Shown one piece after another: positions 21,839-34,100 of a DNA stretch of 64,000 nt. The stretch comes from Elmis aenea. Its lineage: Eukaryota; Arthropoda; Insecta; Coleoptera; Elmidae. The position numbers and the translations under genes were made by a program. Position 1 is the stretch's first letter. Every line of letters starts with the position of its first letter. The notes under the pieces were generated by a model. The model made no database searches and had not been told where the DNA came from. It saw nothing but the letters and a program-made list of their open reading frames with translations. The stretch spans positions 49,824,966 to 49,888,965 of the forward strand of contig OX393576.1 of the NCBI GenBank assembly GCA_947652605.1, in the 5' to 3' direction.

Positions 21839-23467
21839 TTGAAAAGACAAAAGGAGTTTGAGAAAAAGAAAAAGTTAGTAAGAGGTTTTAAAAGGTTAAT
21901 TATTACAGAGGGACACAACAATTACTACACGGACGAGGATAAGTGCAGGGTCTTCGCCGCGCACCTCGAGGGTGTCTTTACACCGTTTCCAGCGGACAAC
22001 CATAATAGCTTATTCATAGAAGATCGTATAAAAATTACCGAAATAAACGAGATTACAAAGGAAATAGAACCAACATCACCCGCAGAAATTAAAAAAATTA
22101 CCCAGAAACTTTACCTCAAAAAATCTCCAGGAAACGACGGCATACCGAACGTAGTGCTGAAATTCTTCACTAAAAAAGTGTTTGCCTTCCTGGCAACTTT
22201 ATTCAATGCGATGCTTAGAAAAGGATACTTTCCAGATAAATGGAAGGAAGCAATCATTTTACCCTTTCCCAAGCCAGGCAAGCCAAAACAAACAGTGGAC
22301 AGTTATAGACCAATCAGCCTTCTGCCAACTCTCTCCAAAGTACTGGAAAAAAAAAAACAATCGAGGTTAACCAAAACACTTGCAGCAAAAAACATTCTTC
22401 CCCGCTTTCAGTTTGGATTTAGAGAGGCTCACTCAACAACGCACCAACTTAAAAGGATCACCGAGCTTATAGAAACTGGGTTTGAAAGAAAAGAATACAC
22501 AACACTATTTTTAGACATAGCACAAGCATTCGATAAAGTCTGGATTGAAGGATTGCTACACAAAATAAAAATAATAAATATGCCAACCTACCTTCAAAAC
22601 ATAATCAAATCGTTTCTCTCAAACAGAAACTTCCAAGTAAGAATAAATTCTACACAACCAAAACACCCATACAAGCAGGAGTCCCACAAGGTAGTGTTCT
22701 GGGACCCACTCTATTTAACATCTACGTCCACGACTTTCCACTAACCGATGCCACTATTGCACTGTTTTGCAGACGATACAGCCATTATAACCAGAAGTCA
22801 CAACCTTGCTGAAGCTGTCTACGACTTACAAAACGCGACAAACGTCGTAGAAAATTGGTTAAACCAGTGGAGAATCAAATTAAACACCAGCAAATGCGTA
22901 TGCAAAATATTTAGCTTAAAAAAAATAACTCCAACCCTCAACATCAAAGTCAGCGGTGTCGATATCGAATGGACCCATGGAGAAATCAAGTACCTTGGCA
23001 TGTACCTGGATACAAGGTTGACATGGAGGGCACACATCAACAAAAAGCTTAACCAGTGCTACACCAGACTTTCGCAGCTGTATCCACTAATAAATAGAAA
23101 ATCGACTTTAAAAATTAAATGTACACTCCTACTATATAAGTCGCTGTTGCGGCCTATCTTTTCATACGCCTGTCCGGTATGGAGCAACACGTCACCAACC
23201 AACGTTAAAAAACTACAGACATACCAAAACAAAGTGCTCCGACTAGCTATAAACGCACCATGGTTTGTTCGAAATACACAGCTTCACGAAGAACTCGGAA
23301 TACAACCAATACAAGAATTTATTAAAAAATTAACAAAAACATTCTTTAAAAATCTAGTGAACTGTGAAAGTGCTGCTCTGTACAACATCGGTAAAAAGAA
23401 AATACACAAGAGACTAAAACGCAGATTACCGCAGGACATACACCTAACTTCTAGTGATGAAGGCTAA
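21839..23467 (+). pseudogene. Jockey-type reverse transcriptase with two frame breaks
   Basis: The first open part (21839-22744) holds SPGNDGIPNVVLKFF, SYRPISLLPTLSKVLEK, FGFREAHSTTHQL and LFLDIAQAFDKVW (RT motif with a catalytic D, near 22510). At the QGSVLGP box near 22680 the frame shifts, and an extra T near 22770 shifts again. The second open part (22748-23467) starts at FADDTAI (22766), the catalytic YADD box, and continues through KYLGMYLDTRLTW, LLYKSLLRPIFSYACPVW and QNKVLRLAINAPWFVRN to a stop. This order is typical of Jockey-clade ORF2. The protein would copy LINE RNA at the target site; this copy is inactive. Confidence 0.88.
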
Positions 23468-23593
23468 ACGCCATACGCCACAGGGAACTAAGCTTCCCTC
23501 ACATTTCCCCTACTAACTACCAACTACGCACCCAGCTATGCATAACATGAAATATGTAGAACTAGCTTATAAAACATTTAAAAAAAAAAAAAA
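21839..23593 (+). mobile_element. 5'-truncated Jockey-clade retrotransposon with poly-A tail
   Basis: It contains the RT domain and C-terminal region on the plus strand, a short 3' UTR and an A15 tail at 23579-23593. The upstream endonuclease is missing, as expected for incomplete reverse transcription. A target-site duplication was not identified because the exact 5' junction is unclear. Confidence 0.82.
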
Positions 23594-24530
23594 AGGTTAA
23601 TTAATCTGAATAATAACTTTTTTACAATAACACCAATAAAAATAATAATGAACTTTCTTAACTATAAATTTAAATTTATAAATTGGAGGAATGTAAGCAA
23701 CTACACTTAAAATCTTTTGTGTGAATACGTGACGGATTAGTGTAGGTACGTATGGCGCTTTTTAAATTTGTTTTTACTCATGAAATAAATTTTGAATCAT
23801 GGCGTCTGACATTTGATATAAAATTAATTTGAGCTCTTCTACAGATTTACTGTTTACTCAAAATGTACGGTTTACGTTTTACAAATATGAAAATGGAAAT
23901 ATAATTCCCTCTCGTGCTTCTGTTCTCAAAATTGCTTGCATTTATGAAGATATGCAAATAACTTTTATTTTGTGGATATTAAGGGTGCCGCGGAACTCTG
24001 TGCAGCAATATTTGCCGTTTTGTTGGCATCGTGCTATCTAAAATAAATGTTATTTTGGATGAAGTCAGGTTTGCCTAATTATTGCCAATATTTGCAAACG
24101 TTTTAAAACTTTGACTTTAAGGTATTGCGTGTGCATAAAACATTATGTACAGTTACTGTTTAATTTTGCATAAATTTAGTTGGCAATTATATTATTACAT
24201 ATTACTTAAACACACACAATTGGGTACTTTATATCGTTGTAGTTTACATTTGAATTTAATACAATGTTGTAACTTCAATAACAACTTGTAATTTTTGTGT
24301 TTTAAAATTAATTAGACAAGGTACTGTATATTTTTTCTGTTATTAAAAAGCAGGACTAGTTTTACCATTACGCGAGTCTAGACAATTATTGTCTAGGGGC
24401 GCCAGGTATAAGCGACTCCAGATTTCTTTAAAAAAAAGATAAGATTTATATTATAAATGTATACAAATGAACTAACGTTATTTACATTAAAAAAACTAAA
24501 ATGTTCATAATGGTGTAATATTTTTATAAA
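23594..24530. other. AT-rich stretch with no recognised gene
   Basis: No element ends or domains were recognised. A 70-codon frame at 23829-24041 shows no recognisable feature and is probably chance. Confidence 0.4.
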
Positions 24531-24532
24531 TA

Positions 24533-25482
24533 TGCCCGCGATTTATAAATATTCCAAAAAACTTCGGGAGGTAATTCATATCATATCGAATATTAAGGTC
24601 TTTGTTATAAATTGTTTTCCAAAAACGTCTCCTTTCGTTGTTATACTCTCTAAAGGAAATGGCAAAAATAAGTTTCAATTTTATTTCTCAAATTTGGAGA
24701 AATGTAGGAGAATGACATATCGTAAATGTTTTTTACTTATTAAAAGATTTCCCATAGTAATATTTTCAATCATCTCCTATCTATACAAGGGGCTGAAAAG
24801 TGCAACCCCTGTTGGTTTATTTATCAGAACTTCTTGGAGGGTTACACTTTTGCAATTTAAAAAATGTGTTTTAAACCTTGATTTGTGTAAAATTTAGTTT
24901 TTTTTTTAAACGTTTTCGCAAATCCTAGTTTTTGAGTACAAAATAAAATAAGTGAACAATGAACATGCACCACCAAATAAACACGATAACACCTATCACT
25001 TATGCTCAATATGTACAAACCATGGTAACCACCAAAACGAATCATTTTATTTTAGAATATTTAATGGAGCATGTTCTCTTATTTTCTTTTTTACTAAAAA
25101 AAACTGTAGCTTTTGCGCGAAAAATTAAAATAATTAAAAAAGGTTCTAAATAAATTAAGCTTAAATAAAATTTTAACCCTCCAAAAAGTTCTGGCAAAAG
25201 TACCAACAGGGGTCGCACTTTTTAGTCCCCTGTGAAGATGGGAGATCATTAAAAATATTACTGTGAAAAACCTTTTAATAAGTGGAAAATATTTACCAAA
25301 AGTCATTTTTCTACTGCTCCAAATTTTAGAAACAAAATTAAAACCTTTTTTCACCATTCCCCTTTATGGGAGTGTAACTCCGAAAGAAGACGTTTTATGG
25401 AAAAATTATATAAAAGCCTCCCTCACATTTTTATAAGGAATTAACCAGCCGAAGTTTTTTGCAATTATTATAAATCACCCTG
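24533..25482. mobile_element. fold-back element with ~350-bp arms
   Basis: The left arm (about 24533-24895) and right arm (about 25150-25482) are inverted copies: for example TTCGGGAGGTAATTC against GAATTAACCAGCCGAA, and GGGGCTGAAAAGTGCAACCC against its inverse near 25210. The right end CACCCTG precedes a TA (25483-25484); the left end has diverged. Open frames in the arms are translated repeat. A related single arm lies at 57000-57330. Confidence 0.75.
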
Positions 25483-25488
25483 TATTAA

Positions 25489-26026
25489 CCCTTTGGGCCC
25501 CAGTGGGATATATAGATCCCAACGCATACTGAAATGCCCAGAGAGCCTTCTAAGTCCCGTTTTACATGGGAATGTGTTTTTAAGGGGTTTTTCAACTATT
25601 GGTGACGTATTCAAAACGTTTTTGCAAGCAGAGCACGTCGATTTACCACATAATTTGATTCAAAAATTGTGCCTGGGATACATGTGCCCCAGAAGGGTTT
25701 TTGAGTGGGTTATATATCCCAATGGTTTTTCCATTATGTGGAGAAAGAAGTTGACTGAAGCTGAACTTCAAAAAGTTATTGATACTATGGACGATGTATC
25801 TTCATCATACTTCTTAATTAATTAAGTAATTACTTAAAATTTACTGTATTTGTTTATTTTCAATAAATTACTTTCATTTTGGGATATATTTGTCCCTATT
25901 CCTATTTGCTCCTGGAATGTAAAATTTATCGTTTTTTCCAAAATATTTTACCACATTTATTGTTAAAAACCCATATTCTTCTCAAATAATCTGAAAACAC
26001 AGAAAAAAAAATTGGGTCCCAAAGGG
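25489..26026 (+). mobile_element. piggyBac-type MITE with GGGATATAT motifs
   Basis: TTAA flanks both ends (25485-25488 and 26027-26030). Ends are CCCTTTGGGCCCCA and GGGTCCCAAAGGG. Near both ends are near-palindromic words: GGGATATATAGATCCC, GTTATATATCCC and GGGATATATTTGTCCC. A 110-codon frame (25493-25825) runs from the end inward; its last part (RKKLTEAELQKVIDTMDDVS) resembles acidic N-terminal starts of piggyBac transposases, but the catalytic domain is absent. Confidence 0.82.
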
Positions 26027-26030
26027 TTAA

Positions 26031-27560
26031 GACACATACGCACATTTAGACAATAGGTATATGGGGGCGCCCAATTTTTTTTTGCCCAGGGGTGCCAGAT
26101 ACCCTTTGAAGTAGGCGAGAACTTATTGAGAACAAAAACTATCAAATTAATGCGTGTTATTTTACTTTGCGAAAAGATGTTTTATTATGAATGTAATTTT
26201 TAACTTTGAATACTTATATAACTAAACAATAAAAACTGTATTTTTTACTGGGCGTATTTAGCGTATGAAGATCATAGTGTGTGTACAGTTTTTCCAGCAA
26301 ACAATTATTTTTAGTCTTAATACTAGTTTATATCATTCCACGTTAAAATATTTTGCTCACAACTATTTTTAGCAACCTTTACAAATTATAATGTCATTCT
26401 TAGGCATGGTAATGCTCGACAATTTTAACAGATCTTTCTATACCGGATAATAAATAAATCCATTAAGTTGTGCAGAAAATATGGACCATGTCATATAAAA
26501 TATTACAACAAAAAGATAGACAAAAATTTAATTTATGTTTTGTAAAAGCCGGCTATTAACTCTTATTTAAAAAATGTATGTTGACTTTTTGCAATTTCTT
26601 GTTTTAATGACCCTCCTATGGCCAATTATACTTCGGCCAACAATATGCGACTTCTTAGCAAGCAAGGAACCCCGCTACAATAAATTCGTTCATCAAGTTA
26701 TAAACACGCTGTATGTTCTAAACCAAGCAATTCATCAAATTTCGCTTCAAAGCAAATTCAGATTTTAAATTTTAATGATCACCTGTTATGCGCTATATTA
26801 ATCTATGAAATATTAAATTTTATTATTAATATGAAAGGAAAGCAAAGAAAGTTAATTATGAAGTTTTATAATAACCGTTTAGCTGATGGTGGCAATTATA
26901 TAACAGCAAAGTTTAACCTTATATCTTGTATCAAGTGATCGATATTTATCTTCTTTATTATTTGCCCTTGTATGTTGTAAGTAATATATCTAACTAGCAC
27001 TTAAAGTTTCTTGTAATTGTTTTAAATGTTATATAAAAGATTCTCGTAGTTTAGTAGTGTTTTTTTTTTTTGTACTAACGTAAGATAATTAGTAAATAAA
27101 CCTTTTTTTCCAAACAAGTAGGTAACGCAATAATTTTATAAAAACTAATTTTAGTTTAAAACGAAACTAAATAATCTTAAAATTGTACAAAATGTTATAA
27201 CTTCTCTGCAGTAAAACATCATAGCTTAGGTCTCTGTTTTTCTACGTAATCTCCTTAACTTTTATACAGACGGTTCTTGAAATCAAATAAGTTGTTTCTT
27301 AAATGCACTACATACAACGAAACTATATAATTTTTAATGAATTACTGTATTTCGAGGAAGATAACCTCTAAACGACTAAAACCTTCGATTATATATTGAA
27401 GTGGCACTGAATAGAAAATGGTATTTTCCCTAAAGGTTATAATTATTATTTCATTAGTACCCAATAATAATAAATTGTAACAAAAGATTATTAAAAACAC
27501 AGTAGTGGATTTTGTGGATGCACAAACATCGCCATGTAAAGTCACGTTTATTCTAATTAG
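26031..27560. other. AT-rich stretch, mostly unexplained
   Basis: Apart from the small frame at 26574-26768, nothing was recognised. GGGGGCGCCC (near 26062) and CAGGGGTGCCAGATACCC (near 26087) resemble TAGGGGCGCCAGGTA near 24394, hinting at an old dispersed repeat. Confidence 0.4.
26574..26768 (+). CDS. candidate 64-codon small ORF, unrecognised
   Basis: The frame starts with MYVDFLQFLVLMTLLWPIIL, a hydrophobic stretch that could be a signal or membrane segment. It then becomes mixed and polar (ASKEPRYNKFVHQVINTL) and ends FRF. Its base composition is less AT-rich than its surroundings. No family was recognised and no splice context can be proved. It could equally be a chance frame or part of a decayed element. 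Confidence 0.2.
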   Translation: MYVDFLQFLVLMTLLWPIILRPTICDFLASKEPRYNKFVHQVINTLYVLNQAIHQISLQSKFRF

Positions 27561-27572
27561 ATAAAAGTTACC

Positions 27573-28059
27573 AAAATCGTACCACTAAAAAAAAATGGAT
27601 ATTCAGGGAAATTTGGTACAATTATTTTAAAAAGTTTGTTGGTCAAATGGGATGCTATTTTATTTTTGCATTCTAAGGCAATAAATCCATTTCTAATAAC
27701 TTCTTAATTATATTATATACTACTTTTTGAAAGTGACCAAATGGTACGATTTTGACAACAGTATCCAAAATCGTGCCTGTTCATTTAATATTAAAATTTG
27801 CTTAATAACTTGCAATTGATAATAAATTGATTTTTTAAATATTTCATTCAGAAAACTACCAATTTCTCTGGACATTAAATATTAAATTCGCCTTTCGATT
27901 ACATTTAGGGGAGTAATAAACATTGTCTTCGTCTGATACACTCCCCCAAGCTTTTTTTACCCATATTTTATATTCAATGCATTGTATCAGAATTCATACC
28001 CAATTTCATCAAACAATACATAGAACTAATTAAACTCTTAAATCGTACTGGTACGATTT
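27573..28059. repeat. region with repeated AAAATCGTACC motif
   Basis: AAAATCGTACCA (27573-27584) is exactly inverted as TGGTACGATTTT (27742-27753). A variant CCAAAATCGTGCC follows near 27765. A 9-bp palindrome AAATCGTAC-TG-GTACGATTT closes the block (28040-28059). The arrangement resembles the iterated end motifs of the pogo-like elements in this window, but no TIR pair or protein fragment confirms that. Confidence 0.4.
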
Positions 28060-28073
28060 TAGAAACTGTAGAC

Positions 28074-28241
28074 CAGTGGTGCCCAACCTTTAACTGGGCT
28101 CGAGCCAATTTAGAATTTAAAAATTGTAGGCGAGCCACATATAATATATTTTGATTTTAATATTTTAATTTTAAACGTTTTAATGCACAAACGATAAAAA
28201 TTTGTAATATGTTAAACAAAATGAGGCACATCAAAAGTTGC
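28074..28241. mobile_element. hAT-type MITE (CAGTGGTGC ends), right-truncated copy
   Basis: It starts CAGTGGTGCCCAACC and matches the left two thirds of the element at 17277-17520 (AACTGGGCTCGAGCCAATTT and so on), then stops within CACATCAAAAGTTG. The right TIR is missing. Both copies therefore belong to one family. Confidence 0.85.
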
Positions 28242-28865
28242 TCATTTTGGACTTCGTATTGTAGTGATATTATATCCACGCATGACATCAACAGTAACGA
28301 GTTTTTATACGTATGTATATATTTGTGAACGGTTTTGTGTGATATTATGCTGACTTTTTATATTTCTTTTGTTCTCGATAAAACGCAGAGAACAAAAAAA
28401 AATTATTTTATCTCCCTATTTATCTTTTGAACGGGTTCCCTCACGCTCAACCAGGTGTAGGGGAATACAGATTTGTTTAGACAAATGTAACAGAACTGAA
28501 TGATGACAGGTTTAATAATATCGTATGCATATACGCCTGTGTTTTCACTTCAGAGTTATCAGGTTATGCTTTGTGTTACAGTTGCTTTTAACACAAACTT
28601 TACCGGTTCAAAAAATATATAACAATTACATTATACGTTACAACATTAAACAGAGAACGTGACATTGGATCTGGTTGTTAAAAATAATACATCCATACTG
28701 GGTTTTCAGCTCCTCATGATAAAAAATTGCTTAAAAAAAAAATATTATATCAGTTTGGCCATGAGACACGACGAGGTTTAAACGGTTAAAACATTTGTAT
28801 GTTAATTATTTTAAATATTCACCTTTGGTTATAATAAAGTACCTACATCATGATAGAAAAACAAA

Positions 28866-29440
28866 ATGTTTTCAATGGCCTGCATTTTCGCAAACACGGC
28901 TTGTTCTATTGCAGCTATTAGTAGTAGTGCCATAATTTCTGCGCGGTTGTTTTCCTGTAATTGTGAAGTTGTCCGAAACTTGTTTACCTACATATCCCCA
29001 CAAAAAAAAAGTTGCGGACTGTCAGACCTGGAGACCGTGGCGGCCAATCAATTGCAAATCTCGAAATTATTCGTTCTCCAAAAATTTCACTTAAAACTTG
29101 CATTGTGGCCTCAGCAGCTAAAATTGCATTTCAAGGTTTTTTCACTGCAGAGCGTACAATACTTTCAAGTATAGCCCCCCCATATAGTTTTCCAATTACC
29201 GTCACTACATTACCGTTGTCATTTTCGAGGAAGAATGGTCCGATGATTTCGTCTGAGGTTAATCCGCACTTGCTCTTGAAAGAATGCAATATTCATGCTG
29301 TTGAACAACTCTTGAATTCTCGGTACGTCAAAGCGTGCAATTCTGCTTAATGACGGACGTATCAGCAGAAATTAGAGCTCTACAGCCATAGACACTAACA
29401 GCTGCCATGGAAGATGCTGCAGAAGTGCCCGCCTTTGAAA
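28866..29440 (-). pseudogene. Tc1/mariner-type (DDE_3) transposase relic
   Basis: Minus-strand pieces in several frames read, in order, CGLTSDEIIGPFF, NDNGNVVTVIGKLYGG, EIFGERIISR, DWPPRSPGLT and KFRTTSQLQENNRAEIMALL. This is the standard order of insect DDE_3 transposases (GPFFFED..., WPPRSPDLTxxDFF, then the C-terminal helices). Multiple shifts make it dead. It resembles in type, but not detail, the fragments at 14600 and 53233. Confidence 0.68.
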
Positions 29441-32400
29441 TGATTATAAAAAAATAGTTTTAAGTTTTGTTAGTGTTTTGTAAGTGTAGTCACTTTAAAG
29501 TGGCGTAACCTGTCACATCATAACCATGTTTTTTGAATTTTATGTGAAAAAACAATAAAAAATTAAATGGAAGGCTAAAAATAAAAATATTGATTGTAAT
29601 ACGACTGGTAATAGCATCCCTTTACTCTTCAAGCGGCGGTAACCAGAATGACGTCGTAGTAGATCAAGTGTACTTCAAATGTTTTTCTGTAAAATTTGAG
29701 GGCTAGGATCACCATTACCGTTTTTTTTTTTTAAGAAAGTCTCACCGACTTTTAACCTCTCTGTCGGCCGTTTGCTTATTAATAGAGGGGTCAGGTTAAA
29801 GGTTAGTTTAAACTTTATTTTTAATAAGCAACGAAAATAATGATACAGGTTATTATCATTAAAAAAGGCTTTCACCAACCTTTAACCTTATTCTTATTGT
29901 TTTGTGAACCTAACATTAATAATCGATACGGAAATATCCGGGGTACATTTTTTACTGGGGTTACCACTGTGCTTAAAGATTGCCTTTCCCTGATTTGGGA
30001 GTCTAAAAAGTCCCCTTCACTTTTGACTTTTTTCTCTGCATTTCTCATCCTAACTTATTTTCATATAACTGCAGCTACTTTATGACTTAGAATCGATCGC
30101 GTTTTTTTAATTTTATTAATATGATAAAATCTACTTATAGTGCTCTCTTTTTCTACAAGTTAATTTTTTATATTGGAGGCAATAGAAACGCATGTACGTT
30201 TCTATTTTACCTAAGGAGCCGAATTTTAACAGCATTAACCTTTGTAGGAAATACTACCCAGCAATTATTGCAATTATTTTAATTGATAATTTATTGTATC
30301 AACTTATTACTAAATCAATTTTCTTTGAGATTACCAAACTTTTTTCTATTTTTTGCAATTGTGTTTGAAATTCTAAATTCTACATTACCAACAGACCTGT
30401 CACAGCCTTAAATCGAATATTTCTTGCACAAAATTATTAAATTTATAAAGCTTGAAAGTTATTTATTACAGTATTATATTCTAAGTCGGTTAAGGTTGTT
30501 GTAAACTAAGACATTACTGATTAAATTTGAACGTAGAACAATATCGTAGAGTTTGTACGAAAGCGTATAAACAAAGTATTAATTAAAAATGGATTTAGTG
30601 CTCATAGTTAAGAAGTTGTTGAAAGGTTAGACGCTAAGCCAAGCGGTCTGGTTTAACTGATGTCGCGACGTTTAGCGGTTGAGCAAGCGGAACTTTCAAA
30701 GACGGGAAGACAGCAATATTTCCAAGGTGCTTGCAGACGGTAGCGGGTCTCATACGAGCGTTCTTAATAACAGTCGGCCGGTAATCCTCAGCTGATTGAT
30801 GGCCCCTCCATGATGGAGCTTGTGCTTGAAGAGGAGCAGTGCTCCTGTGTGCGACCATGCCACGCCCTCTCATCACTTCTAGATTATTGATGTTTTTTTT
30901 ATTTGTAGCTTGTGTTCCGAGATAAAATAGAACGTGATTTCACGGATTTTGTTGGTTTTTGGATAATTACGTTCTAGTTCAGAAAAGAATTTGAGCGAAA
31001 TCTGGAAACGACGTTCACTTACACTAATACGACAGTTAACTCGTTCAGATGCAATCCCTATAAAATTTATCTTAATCTTGTTAAGGATAACATTTACCGT
31101 GAAATGAAAATTTATGTAAATAGAAGTGAGAACTTAATAATTATGGAATTCGTTAGGAAGAGCCGTAACTGTATTTTTCTGTTAGTAATTACCCTCGAGA
31201 AGAAACTCACTAACAAAGAATTAAATAAGATAAATTACTTAGGAAAGAAAGCTATTTTCTACAACAAAATGTTTAAATAATGCGGAGATTTGGACGGGCC
31301 ATGAATAAAGTGCAGTGCCCGTACGAAAACGTGTTAAGGAAATGTTTCTTTCATTTGCATCGCGAACACTATCCTGAAATATTACCCTTGAAGTAGATTA
31401 CGAATGGATGCAAACGGGCAAGTAACGAGGAAGTGATTACCTACCAATCTACAGAATGGTTTGCTCCACAACCGGCGAAAGTGAGTTACAAACTAGCTTA
31501 AACTTATGAATAATCCAGTAGCTTAGCAGTGATGCCAAACCGGTGAGAACTTCGTCTTATCTAAGACGTGGATTTAGTCCGCGCAAGTTTTAGCGAAGGC
31601 TTGTATTATTATAACTTACAGAAGTTGCTTTCTTGTTGCATCATACATACATTCATAGCCAGGTGAAAGACACTCTCCGAATTTAAAACTTAGTAAATTC
31701 ACAAATATGTCTAAACAACTGAGTAACACGATTGAACTCTCTCAAACGTACATTGTAAAATAACGACGCCAATAGAATAACAGTTGGATATTCGCGCTTT
31801 TTAAAAAATGTAATGTTTTTATAAAAATTAATTAAGCTGCAAGGTTCGATATTATTGACTATAAGCAAATATTAAACCGTACCTTTTGGTTTTTCTGCAA
31901 TTCATGGTATTAAATAGACTCGAAATGAGTTTTTAAGCTGATGAATTTTTAAAACGAGCAACACAACATACGAGTTCTTTGCAGGAGAATTTTGTTGAAG
32001 AGATATTAACATAATTTTTTGTTAAATAGCAAAAACAAAAAGGAATTGATACTAGTTTGTTGTGTTACCAGTAATAAAATTATTTCGCTGTGTTATTTTT
32101 TAATTTAACTCGCCAACAGGGTCAGTCAACTGGGGGTGCAGTGGGTGAAATGCACACGAATTTAAATAGTTTTGTAAACAAGTGACAAATAATGTATTAG
32201 AAAACAGTACAAATAACCCTTCATAATTTTACTTCCAGTTTGGCATATTGTTTGCAATAAATCAAGTAAATTCCGTTCAAAATAAAGACATGACGTAAGA
32301 ATCAGCTTTTTCACATATAAAATCAAGATAATACGGATCTACTCCAAGATACTCCAAGAAATACTGAATTTAAAAATCATTAGAAGTTAAAAAAATTGTT

Positions 32401-32463
32401 CAAGAACTTGATGGTGGTGCTATTTTTCTACTATTATATCTGTAAAAAATAATCAACATAAAC
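29441..32463. other. mostly unexplained stretch with two GC-richer patches
   Basis: No transposon ends or recognised coding sequence. About 30610-30890 and 31270-31500 are less AT-rich and look unlike the surrounding repeats. They could be host conserved sequence or exon fragments, but I see no splice-bounded frame with a known domain. The 80-codon minus-strand frame at 30634-30876 has no recognised motif. Confidence 0.4.
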
Positions 32464-32688
32464 TTGGTACTTACACTCGCAGCTGTCACTACGCACTATC
32501 TATGCCGCAAGCCCGGTCGGTATCTCACGTTTCTTGATGAAGCTATCGGCCGACTCCGTACCGACTACCCGCACGTATACACAACACTTAGTTTTCTTTC
32601 TCCATTTCACCTTGGCCCACCTGACCCCCTCCGACGCCTGAAAAGGTATAAGGAAGATTGAGGAGAAGAAGAAGAGCAAGAAGAGGAA
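32464..32688. other. GC-rich block before the SINE, possibly a LINE 3' part
   Basis: Base composition changes abruptly to GC-rich at about 32475. A 65-codon plus-strand frame (32464-32661) ends in LRRLKRYKED just before a GAA-rich run (about 32665-32692). This looks like a retroelement 3' end with a simple tail, but no RT motif is present. Confidence 0.35.
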
Positions 32689-32689
32689 G

Positions 32690-32960
32690 ACCGATCTCGG
32701 TGGCTGGTTGTGTTAACAACCTAACTTGTAATCGAGAGGTCCTGGGTTCGATTCCCAGGGCCGACTGTTATTGTAGAGGTTTCAGGTGGTTTCCTCTATG
32801 GTTAAGGCAAATGCTGTGGCAGTACTTCCACCCATCCTTGCCCATCCTTTACTATCCACATCCTTACCCTCTAACCTTGTACCTCTAACGGCTAAAGAGG
32901 GCGTCAGTCCCTCTATAGCAGTCTACTGCGCGAGCGGAACACACATGTGAACCACAGAAG
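32690..32960 (+). mobile_element. tRNA-derived SINE with GAA tail
   Basis: The head contains an A-box-like TGGCTGGTTGTG (near 32701) and a good B box GGTTCGATTCC (near 32747) with CTGGGTTCGATTCCCAGG as T-arm, spaced as in a tRNA-derived promoter. A GC-rich tRNA-unrelated body follows, and the unit ends with AGAAGAAGAAG (about 32953-32966). It would be transcribed by RNA polymerase III and moved by a partner LINE. It is not a functional tRNA gene because the acceptor and anticodon arms are not well formed. Confidence 0.7.
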
Positions 32961-33049
32961 AAGAAGTAAATAAACTGAGCTCCGACGGAGATAAGTCTGG
33001 CGAGTAACTACATCAGCAGCGCAATTAATGAACTTTAACCATCAAATAA

Positions 33050-33762
33050 CAAATTTGTGACATAGCACATAATCCTGATGAGACAGCCCTTTTTTCTTCG
33101 TTATTGTAGGCCATTTAAAGCAAATTTTTTAGTACATTTTTAAGTTGGTTAGCATAGTACTTTCCATTAATTGTTTTGCCGTTTTCAAGATAATTACCCA
33201 AAGGAATACACTATAACCAATAAAACTGCTTTCACCCTCTTCCGAGCTCGTTAGCCTTTCTCTATTCACTGTTTAGACTGTTGCCTGATTTTTATTGTGT
33301 AATGTTGGTATCAAGTCTCCACGATTAAGAATCGGCGCAGAGTTCTATAAATTGCTCGTAAATAACGCCAACTACTGCTAGAAAATGGTCATACGATTGA
33401 GTTTTTGTTCCGGTGTAAGCAATTGCGAAACCCATTGCGTGAATAGCTTTTTTATTTTCAAAACTTGGCACAATATGTGACATGCCCATGCCCACAGCTT
33501 CAGTCATCTTAACCAACTTTATTCGACGGTTGCTTAATACAACTGAATGTGCTTTGAACAATTTTCTCAGAAGAAGTGTTTTTGGCTTACATGAACGTTC
33601 CGCAACCTCAATCCTCATAATATCACGTTTAAAATCCACAATATGTTTGTGCTTTTGAAAACGACGAAAGAGACTTAATTGCTTAAACATGTTAGATAAT
33701 TTTGTGTTGATTATGATGTCATAGCCACGTTCCATGATTTTACTTTGTTTGGTAGTTTTCAT
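33050..33762 (-). pseudogene. decayed mariner-like transposase
   Basis: From the 3' side on the minus strand, the open frame 33762-33325 contains FKRDIMRIEVAERSCKPK (a worn copy of the D.ERSGRP linker) and SNRRIKLVKMTEAVGM (helix-turn-helix of the second DNA-binding half). Further on, about 33270-33050, another frame reads YLENGKTINGKYYANQLK, the conserved block before the second catalytic acid. Several frame changes separate the parts and no DDE motif is intact. It belongs to a different mariner lineage from the intact element at 2938-4231. Confidence 0.68.
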
Positions 33763-34100
33763 CTTTTCTGTATAACCTCCGCTGCCGGCGTGGCCTTTTA
33801 AAACACGAGTAATCGCTTATTATCTGAAAGACTCGTTGCATTACTCTTAGTTTAAGCTTAAACAATTTCAATTGCAAAGAAATAAATAATTTTGTATATA
33901 ATAAATGTATTTACACATAACCTTCGTTATTATCCGTTTTACAAATATAACAAACATTATTTAAATACTCCGAACAAATATAATTTTCGCATTTCTTGCA
34001 TTTATTTTCATCATACGGTTAGATACAGTTAGCTCTGAATCAGATAAAGCAATTATTAGATCTCCCAAAAGTTCCCCCTCTTTTTTATCCACATAATTAA

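Noticed and set aside
24532..25357. Frames of 87-121 codons on both strands
   Set aside because: They run through the two inverted arms of the fold-back element and mirror each other; no domain is visible.
32690..32765. Possible functional tRNA gene
   Set aside because: A and B boxes are present, but the acceptor stem and anticodon arm are poorly formed and a SINE body with a GAA tail follows.
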